From Deltaproteobacteria bacterium (GTDB taxonomy: Bacteria; Myxococcota_C; UBA6777), in assembly GCA_006226375.1 (NCBI GenBank), contig SBHC01000063.1:248001-312000 (forward strand): a DNA stretch of 64,000 nucleotides, read 5' to 3'. Under the pieces are notes generated by a model that was not told where the DNA came from, did no database searches, and worked only from the letters and a program-made list of their open reading frames with translations. Made by a program: the position numbers and the translations under genes. Below are positions 15,229 to 24,166 of the stretch, piece by piece (within the stretch, counting starts at the first letter, position 1; the number at the start of each line of letters is the position of its first letter).

Positions 15229-17211
15229 CTATTGACAGTTACCGTTCACACAGAGCTGTGCGGTGCCGCAAGCACGGCCACACCCGCCACAGTTTTTGGT
15301 GTCCGTGTTGGGGTTCACGCAGATCTTGTTGCATACGATTTGTCCAGAGTTGCACACCTTGAAGCACGAACCGCTGCTACACAACGAGTCTGCCGGGCAG
15401 GCCTTGCCACAGCCACCGCAGTGGTTGCGATCGTTTTGGAAGTCGATGCAGAAACCCCGACAGTACGACAGACTCCGGTCACTACAGAGGCAGCCCTTCT
15501 GGGAGTTGCTGCAGGACGCGTTGCTGGGACAAACAACGCCACGACCCCAGCAGTTGTTCTTATCAACAGGGTAGCATCGGCCTTGCCACAAATACTGGTC
15601 CTTTGGGCACACCTGACAGGTCCGGTTAACACAATACTGTCCATCGGGACAACGATTGTGACAAGCGCCACAATGGAACACATCTCTCGAAACATCCGCC
15701 CATTGTTTGGTGCACCATGTCCAAGGATTGGTGGCTCCACTTGTGATGCATGACCCCTGAACACAGGCCTTACCTGAGGCACATTGGTTGTTGCATGCAC
15801 CGCAGTTGTTCCTGTCGCTGTAGACGTTGGTAAGAAATCCGCCACAACAAGCCGAATAAGTCTGGTTGGGGAGACATGCGTTGTTGTTGCAGTAGGTCAA
15901 CTCTCCACAGAAGTAACATGCGTCGCGGCAGCGGCTGCAGTTTTCGCTGGAGCCAATGTGAATGTAAGCTCCCTCGCAATACGTCGGACCATAACCTGGA
16001 GAAGGAGTGGGATCGTAACAATGTCCTAGCAAACCACACTTAAGACCGTTGGGGCACTGCAACCCACAACCACCACAGTTTGCGTTGTCGCTTAGGGTAT
16101 CCACACACTTGTTGTTCCCGCAGTTACGAAACTGAGAGGAAGACGAGCACGACCGACAGCTGTTGCTTTGACAGGTTTCATCCTCGTCACATCGAGAGTT
16201 TCCACAAACGGGATAGCGAAAGCCTGAACAGACCCCGTTGGAGCAACCTATCGAGTTGGGACATGCGTTGTTGCAAGAGCCACAGTGTGCAGAGTTCGTC
16301 TTTAGGTCCACACAACGCCACTGGGTCCCGCTGCTTCCTTTGCAGAGGGTGAGGCCTGTGGGGCAGATGTCGGTGCGAGTTACACACTTGCCTTGCTGAC
16401 ACACTTGATGACCAAAGCATCGATTCTGACAGCGGCCGCAATTGTCGTTGTTTTCAGGCACACATTCTCCCCCACAGCAAAGCTCTCCCGACTTGCAAAC
16501 CAGGCCACAACCACCGCAGTTTTTGGTGTCTTGTTTCTGGTTGATGCAAACGCCTTTGCATTGGATGGTGAAGCAGTTACCGCTGTGATGGGTTGGAGAG
16601 GAGCACTGTCCCTGGTTGCAGGTCTGGCCGGTGGAGCAGGTTTTCCCGCAACCACCGCAATGACTGGTGTTTGTTTGTGTGTCCACACACTGTCCCGAGC
16701 AGTTCGACTGACCGGTGGCACATACCACAACACACTTGCTCTGCAGGCACACCCGACCCGCTCCACATGCTTTTCCACAAGCACCACAATGTTGGGTGTC
16801 CGTTTGCAAGTCGATGCATTGACCGGAGCAGTTCGTTTGGCCTGGAGGACACACCAGCTTGCACTGGCCTTTCACACACGACTGTCCTGGAGAACAGGCG
16901 GTACCGCAAGTTCCACAATGGTTGGCGTCGGTCTGCAAATCAGTACAGCCACTCTTGCACTGGGCTTGACCGGTTGCGCAGGTTGTTTTCGGCTCGCATG
17001 CTCCATCCTTGCAGATCTCATTGGCCGAACAAGAGGTGCCGCATGCGCCGCAGTGATTGACGTCGGTTTTCGTGCTGGTGCAAGTTTCGTTGCACAAGAC
17101 CTCTTCGCCTGAGCACTGTGGCGTCACAGGCGGAGGTCCCTGGTTGGCGCAACGTAACTGCACAAAGCCAATCAACACCGTGAGCAGTATCATCCAACGA
17201 AACTTTCGCAT
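15229..17211 (-). CDS. Stig1/MXAN_6577-like tandem Cys-rich module protein
   Basis: 660 residues. An N-terminal signal ends at L-R-C (Cys21), a non-ideal lipobox, so lipidation is possible but not certain. The rest is about 13 tandem modules of 40-45 residues built on the pattern C-x-x-x-C-x-x-L/T-x-T-D-x-x-x-C-G-x-C-G-x-x-C and closing with G-x-x-C-x-x-G-x-C. The modules are regular at the N-terminus and more divergent in the middle (some lose one C-G pair), then regular again at the end. This architecture occurs in myxobacterial surface proteins resembling the plant Stig1 domain. Disulphide-rich and presumably extracellular; the ligand is unknown. Confidence 0.8.
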   Translation of the reverse strand: MRKFRWMILLTVLIGFVQLRCANQGPPPVTPQCSGEEVLCNETCTSTKTDVNHCGACGTSCSANEICKDGACEPKTTCATGQAQCKSGCTDLQTDANHCGTCGTACSPGQSCVKGQCKLVCPPGQTNCSGQCIDLQTDTQHCGACGKACGAGRVCLQSKCVVVCATGQSNCSGQCVDTQTNTSHCGGCGKTCSTGQTCNQGQCSSPTHHSGNCFTIQCKGVCINQKQDTKNCGGCGLVCKSGELCCGGECVPENNDNCGRCQNRCFGHQVCQQGKCVTRTDICPTGLTLCKGSSGTQWRCVDLKTNSAHCGSCNNACPNSIGCSNGVCSGFRYPVCGNSRCDEDETCQSNSCRSCSSSSQFRNCGNNKCVDTLSDNANCGGCGLQCPNGLKCGLLGHCYDPTPSPGYGPTYCEGAYIHIGSSENCSRCRDACYFCGELTYCNNNACLPNQTYSACCGGFLTNVYSDRNNCGACNNQCASGKACVQGSCITSGATNPWTWCTKQWADVSRDVFHCGACHNRCPDGQYCVNRTCQVCPKDQYLWQGRCYPVDKNNCWGRGVVCPSNASCSNSQKGCLCSDRSLSYCRGFCIDFQNDRNHCGGCGKACPADSLCSSGSCFKVCNSGQIVCNKICVNPNTDTKNCGGCGRACGTAQLCVNGNCQ

Positions 17212-17408
17212 AGGAAGTAACCCCTTGTAGACTCTTTCTACTTGTCAATTCTAGCAGCAAGCAATTCTCTTAGATAAACCCTGTACACACAATACAGGAT
17301 GAACAAAGAAAGAGTACACCCCTGATTTTTTTTCTAAAAAGCCAAGCTGGTAGAGCAAAAGTGGGGCAAGGACAACATGGAGGAATGAGGCAAGCCCACC
17401 AATGACTC

Positions 17409-18383
17409 TTACCCTTCGTCACCTTCTGATAGCTGCAACAGAAGCTGGTAGGCCTGTCTACGAGATAAGGATGGAAACTGACGTGCGAGTTTTTGGGCCA
17501 GCTTGGTTGGTCGCCCGCCTGATTCGAGGAGGGTCTTGGCTTCGAGCAAGATCCGCTCCTTCTCCGATAGCATGGTTGGATCTTCGGTAGCTTCCTCGGT
17601 CGCGATGGAATCCTGTGCAGCCAGGACGTTCTCGGCGTCCAGGTTGACCTCGGTTTTGCTGGAAGCATCAACCATCACCACAAACTCACCACGAAGCTTG
17701 TCTCGCTGTTGGAGTTCGGTCGTAACTTCCGACACCGTGCCACGCAAGAACTCCTCAAACTTCTTGGTTAACTCGCGACCGATGCAGATCTGTCGGTTGC
17801 CCACGACTTCGTGAAGGTCGTCGAGGACGTCTTCGATGTTATGCGGTGAAGCGTACAACACCAACGTAGCCGGGAGGTGTTGGTAGGTTTGGAGAGTCGC
17901 GCGTCGTTTCCCGCGTTTGTGGGGCAAGAAGCCCAGGAACACAAAGTGATGGGTGGGTAACCCTGCCGCACACAACGCCGCCGTAACCGCCGATGCGCCA
18001 GGAACAGGAATCACAGGATGTCCAGCCTCTACCGCAGCCTGGACGGTCAGGTAGCCAGGGTCTGAGATGCAAGGCGTGCCCGCCTCGCTCACCAACGCAA
18101 CACGCTGTCCGTCCTCCAACGCCTGCAGCAACCGGGGGATTCGCTGCGCCTCGTTGTCACGATGCAGGCTCACCATCGACTGCTGCAACCCATACTGGCG
18201 GAGCAAGTGTTGGGCCGAGCGTGTGTCTTCTGCCGCCACCCAGTCCGCTTGTTGGAGCACACGCAACGCGCGGAGCGAGATGTCCTCCAGGTTGCCGATG
18301 GGAGTCGCCAAGATGTAAAGCCCTGGCTCCAAAGGCTCGGCGTTAGACTCCAGGTTCTCCACCCACAGTTTGATCCAGGACAT
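17409..18383 (-). CDS. rsmI: 16S rRNA (cytidine1402-2'-O)-methyltransferase RsmI
   Basis: 324 residues. The tetrapyrrole-methylase fold is clear: L-A-T-P-I-G-N-L-E-D-I-S near residues 25-36, then A-E-D-T-R-S, then S-E-A-G-T-P-C-I-S-D-P-G, then V-P-G-A-S-A-V-T-A-A-L-C-A-A-G. It methylates the 2'-OH of C1402 in the decoding centre. The first 20 residues and about 70 residues at the C-terminus (Glu-rich, then a helical L-A-R-Q-F-P-S-L-S-R-R-Q-A-Y segment) flank the core. The C-terminal part is the usual RsmI extension, somewhat lengthened by an acidic linker. The start ATG shares a base with the selB stop (TAATG), indicating translational coupling. Confidence 0.92.
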   Translation of the reverse strand: MSWIKLWVENLESNAEPLEPGLYILATPIGNLEDISLRALRVLQQADWVAAEDTRSAQHLLRQYGLQQSMVSLHRDNEAQRIPRLLQALEDGQRVALVSEAGTPCISDPGYLTVQAAVEAGHPVIPVPGASAVTAALCAAGLPTHHFVFLGFLPHKRGKRRATLQTYQHLPATLVLYASPHNIEDVLDDLHEVVGNRQICIGRELTKKFEEFLRGTVSEVTTELQQRDKLRGEFVVMVDASSKTEVNLDAENVLAAQDSIATEEATEDPTMLSEKERILLEAKTLLESGGRPTKLAQKLARQFPSLSRRQAYQLLLQLSEGDEG

Positions 18384-20335
18384 TAGGCGTCGCCCTGCTC
18401 TGCGAGGTACTTGTCCTTGAAGGTTCGACGGAGCTTTCGCACATCACCCGAGCGGACCGTAATCTTCTCCTTGTCAAAGTACTCAGCCAGAGGAATCGTA
18501 AACTTCCGCGACGCCCCCGTGAAGGACTTAAACTGCTGGGCGTCGATGGTCTCATTCTCCAAGAGGTGCTGAATCACGATGTCTTTCAAACGCAGAAGGG
18601 CTTCGGCGTGAAAGAACAAATCGTCATGAACACGAATGAGTTGACGTTGACGAGTCAGTAACTCCAGGATGGACTGGATGTCCTCAGGGTCACCTTCGAT
18701 GTGCTCTGAAAGATCACGCGCGCGAGGCGGCTGGTACTCTGACTCCGAATACAGCGCCAGGATCCCCTCCTGCATCGCGGCTTCCTGTTCAGCAAAGCGG
18801 ACCTTGTGACTGGCGAGCCGCACACGCTCGTTCTCTTGTGCAATCAACTCGTCCTTGGTGAGTCGTTGGAGAAGTTGACTGAACAACTTCAAGGACTCAA
18901 TCCGCAATTGTTCACGGAGAGCCTCCCGAGGCATCCCCTCTTCCAAGGGAAATTCTTCGTGGTACGTCGTCAAGCGGTCTTGCAAGGCCTGGGCAAGGTT
19001 GTCGAGAGCGATCTGATGGATGTACCGAGGAGGCTCCTTCTCATACATCACGAGGGTTGTACGACTGAGCAAGAGTTTCAGACTCTTCTGCAAACGTCGC
19101 GGCGTGAAGCCGGTGCGTTGACTCAGTTGGCTCAAGCTTAAGCCTGCTGGGCCGGCGTCTTCGGTGAGGAGCGCGATGTGGTCGTCGAGTTCTCCCTCTT
19201 CGAGTCGGGCCAAACGATCCGCCAGGCCTGGGTCTTTGCGCCGCCAGACAGGGAACGGGTCGAGAACCACACCACCCCCAACGGTTGTGCCGTGGCCTTC
19301 CAGTCGCTGAAACCCTCGCAAAACAATGCGGTCGCCAGGGAGCAGCACGGTGGGTTCTTGGATCTGGATCCGAACATAGGTGGACTCACCGGGCTGAAGG
19401 GGCTCACGGTTGTGGATTAAGACCCGGCAAGGGACCTGTACTGTTCCAGTGTGCAACAGCAGAGGCGCCCGGTGTTTCAGCGGTTTGGGCATGTGCGCGA
19501 GCCACTGAATTTTGGCATCAAACATGGAGGTTTCGTCGAGAGCGTCGGTGTGAACAACAACCTGCCCACGATGAATGTGCTCCAGGTCGATGCCCTGAAT
19601 GTTCACCGCAGTGCGCTGCCCGGCAAGGGCTTCTTCCGTGGCGCTGCCGTGCACCTGCAGCCCGCGAACCCGTCCGTTGTGATGACCGGGAAGCAGCGTC
19701 ACCAACTCGTCTCGCCTTAAGGTGCCCGACACAAGGGTTCCCGTGACAACGGGGCCGAAGCCACGCATCTCAAACACGCGGTCCACAGGAAGCCGCATGA
19801 GCCCTTCCACGGCCTTGCTCTCTGTCGACTCGCCCAGACGAACCAGCTCTTGCTTGAGTTCCTCCAGCCCAGTCCCCTCAGTAGCCGACACCTTAAGAAT
19901 GGGAGCATCTTCCAGAAAGGAGCCTTCCACGACCCCTTGAATGTCATCTTCGACAAGCTCCAGCCAATCCGGATCCACAAGATCCACTTTGCTGATGGCG
20001 ATGAGTCCCTGTTTGACCCCCAACAAGGAGCAAATCGCGAGGTGCTCACGGGTCTGGGGCATCACGCCTTCGTCTGCAGCAATCACCAAGACAACGAGAT
20101 CAATTCCAGTGGCACCAGCCACCATCATTCGGACAAACTTTTCGTGGCCCGGCACATCCACGACACCGACTTGCAGGTCGCCGAGGTTGAGCTCTGCGAA
20201 GCCAAGTTCGATGGTAATACCGCGCTGTTTCTCTTCCTTGAGTCGGTCAGGGTCGACACCTGTGAGAGCAAGTACCAGCGAGCTTTTCCCGTGATCAATG
20301 TGACCCGCCGTTCCCAAGATCAGACGCTTCGTCAA
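18383..20335 (-). CDS. selB: Selenocysteine-specific elongation factor SelB
   Basis: 650 residues, TTG start preceded by GGAGG at five bases. G1 is G-H-I-D-H-G-K-S (residues 11-18), G3 is D-V-P-G-H-E, G4 is S-K-V-D. The EF-Tu-like domains 2 and 3 include F-G-P-V-V-T-G-T. The C-terminal 250 residues contain the winged-helix repeats used to bind the SECIS hairpin, ending with [10 protein letters not shown] and D-V-R-K-L-R-R. Full family length. It delivers Sec-tRNA to in-frame UGA codons. I see no selA, selC or UGA-containing gene in this window, so its partners are elsewhere. Overlaps rsmI by one base. Confidence 0.94.
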   Translation of the reverse strand: MTKRLILGTAGHIDHGKSSLVLALTGVDPDRLKEEKQRGITIELGFAELNLGDLQVGVVDVPGHEKFVRMMVAGATGIDLVVLVIAADEGVMPQTREHLAICSLLGVKQGLIAISKVDLVDPDWLELVEDDIQGVVEGSFLEDAPILKVSATEGTGLEELKQELVRLGESTESKAVEGLMRLPVDRVFEMRGFGPVVTGTLVSGTLRRDELVTLLPGHHNGRVRGLQVHGSATEEALAGQRTAVNIQGIDLEHIHRGQVVVHTDALDETSMFDAKIQWLAHMPKPLKHRAPLLLHTGTVQVPCRVLIHNREPLQPGESTYVRIQIQEPTVLLPGDRIVLRGFQRLEGHGTTVGGGVVLDPFPVWRRKDPGLADRLARLEEGELDDHIALLTEDAGPAGLSLSQLSQRTGFTPRRLQKSLKLLLSRTTLVMYEKEPPRYIHQIALDNLAQALQDRLTTYHEEFPLEEGMPREALREQLRIESLKLFSQLLQRLTKDELIAQENERVRLASHKVRFAEQEAAMQEGILALYSESEYQPPRARDLSEHIEGDPEDIQSILELLTRQRQLIRVHDDLFFHAEALLRLKDIVIQHLLENETIDAQQFKSFTGASRKFTIPLAEYFDKEKITVRSGDVRKLRRTFKDKYLAEQGDA

Positions 20336-20540
20336 CGAGACCTCCTCATTTTTCTATGGACATTTGACATTTGACCCTTTCCCAAGTAACGTTCGCCTAC
20401 ATTCCCGCGGAGGGGTACGATGGAGACATACTCTCAACAAGAATACAACCGGAGAGAGCGATGCGCGTTCAAGACATCTAGCAATCAAGCGCAGCAGTTT
20501 GTGACATAAAAACACAACTGCACAACAAAAGACAGTCTTG

Positions 20541-20573
20541 GTTGTTTAACCTGTTTTGGATGTTGGAAACAAC
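20541..20573. promoter_or_regulatory. 7-bp inverted repeat upstream of the 20588 gene
   Basis: GTTGTTT and AAACAAC are perfect complements separated by 19 bases, ending 14 bases before the start codon. It could be an operator or a leader hairpin that hides the ribosome site region. It is short enough to be chance. Confidence 0.3.
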
Positions 20574-20587
20574 TAGAGGAAAACCAC

Positions 20588-23248
20588 ATGGATGCAATCT
20601 GCCTGGTTTGTGAAAGCGCGTACGGAGTCGAAGGAATCTCGGCAGTGCCCACTGGGGCGCAGGTCGAGTGTCCGAATTGTCAAATGGGAGTGCTCCTGTT
20701 TGATGAGGCTGAGGCCGCTGCGAACGCTTCCAAAACCTTATTTAAGCCGATGCCCACAGATATGTCTGACGACGAAGGGGCGGCGATTCTTTCTGCTCCG
20801 GTTACCACACCGGACCAGCTCATGGAAAGTACAACGATAACGGAGCCGGTCCCACCCTCAGCACCTGAGACCCGACCTCCTTCGTCCATCTCCAAAGGAG
20901 CTGACGACCTGCTCAGCTCTATCACGTCACAGCCTCTCGGCCTGGATCTGGACCCACTCTCTCCCGGCTCAACAGCGCTTCACCAACCCGAAGATCTGAC
21001 CCGGACGTTGCCCAATCTTCAGAGCGTGGACAACCAACTCACTGAGGCTCTCAAGCCTGTTAAGAAAGATGCAACGCCTGAAGAGGAGGCAAGCGACGCC
21101 CCTGAAACAGTCGAGACATCCTCTTCGCAGGTCGACACGTTGGCTTCCGCCCCGCCCTTCGAAGCTGTAGAGTCTGCTGACCTGGACACCAAGGACACCG
21201 CAGAACAACCCACATTTCCTGTGGAAGCAAAGGAAGCAACTCCAGAGCCCGAACCGGAGCCTGTGGAAGTCGCTTCTCCTGCACCGGAACCCGAGCCAGA
21301 GCCCGAGCCTGTAGAAGTGGCTGCTGAGCCCGAACCAGAGCCAGAGCCCGAACCGGAGCCTGTCGTTGTTGCATCGCCAGAACCCTCTCCTGCTCCAGCC
21401 CCTGCTCCCAAGAAGTCGGGCATGGACGCGGCTTTAATGGCTCTTGCCAGCCAGCTGGACTCGGCGATTGAGACGTCGCTGCTGGATGACCCTCTGTTTG
21501 GAGGCTCCAGCCCAGCGAAGCCAGAGCCCCCTCCTGCGCCGAAAACCGTCGCTCCACCTCCTGAAGAAGAAGAGCAGGACCCAGGTGAGATCTCGATGGT
21601 CACGCCTCTCACCCAAGACGATCTCTTCGCTGAAGAAGACTCGCTTTTGGGCGGTGAGGGTATGTCGATGGAAACGTTGACCGTTTCCGACGGGATCGCT
21701 GCAGAAGAGGCATCTGTCCAAGACGAATCGGTGGAGATCCTGTCGCAAGATGATATGGTGGTTCCTCCCGAACCCACGTCTCTGCCGAAGCCTCCACCTC
21801 CCCCACCCAGCGCCAAACCAACACCATCGGCGAGCTTCTCGCTGGCTCCACCGTCAACAGAAGCTCCCGCAGTGGAAGCTGACGACGACGACATGGACCT
21901 GGAGTTGGCAACACCAATTGTAGCCTCCAAGGAAGATCTGGAGTCTGTCTCCTACGGTGACCTTCCAAAGCAGTCATCCATGATTGGCCCCCAGATGGAA
22001 GGTCCCAAGGCCAAGACCAAAAAGCCCCAGACTCCCATGAACTCAACCATGGAGATCTCTTCGGCGGCGGTTCAGGTCAAGATCAACGATCAGGTGGAGG
22101 AAGTCCCCGAACCTGAGCCAGTCAAGGCCGAGCCGGTCAAAGAAGAGAAGCCAGAGCCGGTCAAAGAGGCGAAACCCGAACCCAAGCCGGTCGCAGAACC
22201 CAGACCAGCCCCAACGCAGCACGCTGACGGTGGGATGATCGACTTTGACCAATTCAGCCAGGAATTCTTTGACGCTCCAGCTCGTGACCCTGAAGCAGAG
22301 TACGAAGAAGAACTGTACGGACTGCTCAAGCAGCAACAAGAAGAAAGCAAGCGGATCATCCGACGCATCCTGGTTGTTGCACCGTTCGTCATTGTTGGTG
22401 TGATTTTGATGTTCTGGGGCATCAACCGTGCGACCCAAAAAGGTGACGGTGGAGACAACAAAACCGAAAACCGTACGGTGGAAGCGCGCAAGCGCCCCAA
22501 GCCACGGCGTAAAGTTGTTCTGGCCAAAGCCAACACCAACGCCAACGACAACGACAACGTGACCAAGCCGGGCACTGCACCTGGCGTGGACGACCCCGAT
22601 GGTGGAGTCACTCCTCCTGTGGATCGTCGTGATGACCCCTCCAAGGGAAATGACGACGATGATGATGAAAACAAGAAAAAAGCCACAGACGACGATGACG
22701 AAGCCAAGAGCAAAGACACCGACGACGATGACGACTCTGATGATGATTCGGATGACTCCGAAGAATCGGATGACTCCAACGATAACGACGATCAGGCTGA
22801 TGACACTCCACGTGTAGCACCTCGGCCGGTTCGCCGCCGTCGCCGCATTGTTCGTCGTCGCAGACGTCCCGTTCGAAGACGACGTGTGGTTCGCCGCAGA
22901 CGTCGAATCGTTCGACGACGCCGCCCCGTCCGTAGACGACGAGTGGTCCGTCGCGTAGCCAAGGCACGCCCAAGGCCCAAGCCACGCAAGCCCAAAGTGA
23001 ACGCTCGCAAGCTGTACCAACAAGGCATGGTGGCGTTTGTAGGCGGGAATCTCAAAGGAGCGGAAGGCAAGCTGAAGGCGGCTGTTCGTGCGAACCCACG
23101 GTTTGCAGATGCGCACCGGGTGCTTGGAATGACCTACCTCCGGATGCAGAACAAGCCCAAGGCGAAGAAGCACCTCAAAGCCTTCCTCCGCTTGGCTCCT
23201 GGCCACTCGATTGCTCCGATGATTCGGAACATCGTCAAAGGACTCTAA
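20588..23248 (+). CDS. Zinc-ribbon, charged-linker, transmembrane and TPR protein
   Basis: 886 residues. A zinc ribbon lies at the N-terminus (C5, C8, C28, C31). About 540 residues of Pro/Glu/Ala/Ser-rich disordered sequence follow, with E-P-E-P repeats around residues 218-260. One transmembrane helix (about residues 592-613) is preceded by R-I-I-R-R. After it come an Asn/Asp-rich block, an almost pure Asp/Glu/Lys block, and an Arg block of about 40 residues with repeating R-R-R-R-(I/V/P)-V units. The last 80 residues are two or three TPR helices pairs. The N-terminal part should be cytoplasmic. Myxobacterial proteins with N-terminal zinc ribbon and C-terminal TPR exist, but I cannot name a function. 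A Gly-Gly-rich AGAGGAAAACC site precedes the ATG. Confidence 0.75.
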   Translation: MDAICLVCESAYGVEGISAVPTGAQVECPNCQMGVLLFDEAEAAANASKTLFKPMPTDMSDDEGAAILSAPVTTPDQLMESTTITEPVPPSAPETRPPSSISKGADDLLSSITSQPLGLDLDPLSPGSTALHQPEDLTRTLPNLQSVDNQLTEALKPVKKDATPEEEASDAPETVETSSSQVDTLASAPPFEAVESADLDTKDTAEQPTFPVEAKEATPEPEPEPVEVASPAPEPEPEPEPVEVAAEPEPEPEPEPEPVVVASPEPSPAPAPAPKKSGMDAALMALASQLDSAIETSLLDDPLFGGSSPAKPEPPPAPKTVAPPPEEEEQDPGEISMVTPLTQDDLFAEEDSLLGGEGMSMETLTVSDGIAAEEASVQDESVEILSQDDMVVPPEPTSLPKPPPPPPSAKPTPSASFSLAPPSTEAPAVEADDDDMDLELATPIVASKEDLESVSYGDLPKQSSMIGPQMEGPKAKTKKPQTPMNSTMEISSAAVQVKINDQVEEVPEPEPVKAEPVKEEKPEPVKEAKPEPKPVAEPRPAPTQHADGGMIDFDQFSQEFFDAPARDPEAEYEEELYGLLKQQQEESKRIIRRILVVAPFVIVGVILMFWGINRATQKGDGGDNKTENRTVEARKRPKPRRKVVLAKANTNANDNDNVTKPGTAPGVDDPDGGVTPPVDRRDDPSKGNDDDDDENKKKATDDDDEAKSKDTDDDDDSDDDSDDSEESDDSNDNDDQADDTPRVAPRPVRRRRRIVRRRRRPVRRRRVVRRRRRIVRRRRPVRRRRVVRRVAKARPRPKPRKPKVNARKLYQQGMVAFVGGNLKGAEGKLKAAVRANPRFADAHRVLGMTYLRMQNKPKAKKHLKAFLRLAPGHSIAPMIRNIVKGL

Positions 23249-23289
23249 ACCTACCCTTCCCCATCCATGGGCTCCAAGCCCCTTCCGAC

Positions 23290-23856
23290 CTATCCAGCAA
23301 ACCGCACCACGATAATCACAGCCACCAGCAGGAACGAGAACAAGCCGATCAAGCCAAAGTACAGGCGAAGGTCTCGGGCAATTCCACGCTTCGAGCTTGC
23401 GTTAACGAAGGCTTCACTGCTCACCTCATCGTTTCGCCGGTTGGCGTGACGTGTAGAGATGACCGCTGCATCCTCTTTCCAGGGAGTCCCTTCTCCCAAG
23501 CACTCTTGCACAGGAATCACTCCATCCAACCCCAGCAAGTGTTCGAGTTTGGCCTTGTAGGCGATTTCTTCAATGATGCGTCGGTAGGTACGCGACACCA
23601 CTCGCAGGCCAAGAAAGCAGATCAACACGGCCAGGATGGGTCCAAAGAGCAACAACAGGGACACGCGACCCTTCTGGGCGTAGAGCGTGAAAACACCAGA
23701 GAGCGTCAAACCAAGCACGGCGTAGCACACAGCGGAGTAGAAGTTGACGAACCGGTACAGGTCGTCACGAAAGTTCTTTTCTCTATTCTCAACAAGGGTG
23801 TACAGCTTCAACAGTTCTTCACGTGTAAAACCATCTTCTTTTTGGACATACCACAT
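23290..23856 (-). CDS. Small integral membrane protein
   Basis: 188 residues, with GGAAC upstream of the ATG. An N-terminal amphipathic region (E-E-L-L-K-L-Y-T-L-V) precedes two hydrophobic helices (around Y-A-V-L-G-L-T-L-S-G and L-L-L-L-F-G-P-I-L-A-V-L). A soluble loop with V-I-P-V-Q-E follows, then a final helix (L-F-S-F-L-L-V-A-V-I-I). The layout resembles small bacterial membrane proteins of the RipA type, but I do not recognise a diagnostic motif. It is convergent with the zinc-ribbon/TPR gene and divergent from the kinase gene. Confidence 0.6.
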   Translation of the reverse strand: MWYVQKEDGFTREELLKLYTLVENREKNFRDDLYRFVNFYSAVCYAVLGLTLSGVFTLYAQKGRVSLLLLFGPILAVLICFLGLRVVSRTYRRIIEEIAYKAKLEHLLGLDGVIPVQECLGEGTPWKEDAAVISTRHANRRNDEVSSEAFVNASSKRGIARDLRLYFGLIGLFSFLLVAVIIVVRFAG

Positions 23857-24166
23857 AGCAGGTTCCTTTCGGGTGTCGCTTCATCAGTAAGCGCAAGGAT
23901 CACAAGAGAACGTTTCTAGAGATGGGTCCTATTGTAGGGAGGGTTTCGGATTGGGACAAGGGCTTGACTCTGTCCTCTGCCCACCCCATTGGAATGTTCC
24001 AGAGATCCAAAGAATCTGGTCAGTTTGTAGCAGTTGATGCTTCACTATGTTATGTTGAGAGTGGTGGAGTCTCGCGAAGGATGTCCCACTTCCCCTTATC
24101 CTCCACCGCAAAAATCAACGTCCCAAGCCTGTAAAGAAGTCTTCGCCCTCAAGGAGTTAGAAGGCC
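23857..24166. other. 310-bp divergent intergenic region
   Basis: It must hold the promoters of the small membrane protein gene (leftward) and the kinase gene (rightward). A TTGACT at about 23963 has no convincing -10 box at 16-18 bp. A TATGTTATGTT stretch near 24047 is a weak -10 candidate. A 70-codon plus-strand open frame (23922-24134) lacks a ribosome site and is not called. Confidence 0.5.

Noticed and set aside
23963-23990. Sigma-70 promoter starting at TTGACT upstream of the kinase gene
   Set aside because: No acceptable -10 box 16-18 bp downstream.
23922-24134. A 70-codon frame before the kinase gene
   Set aside because: No ribosome site and no recognisable protein features; it sits in the region expected to carry promoters.
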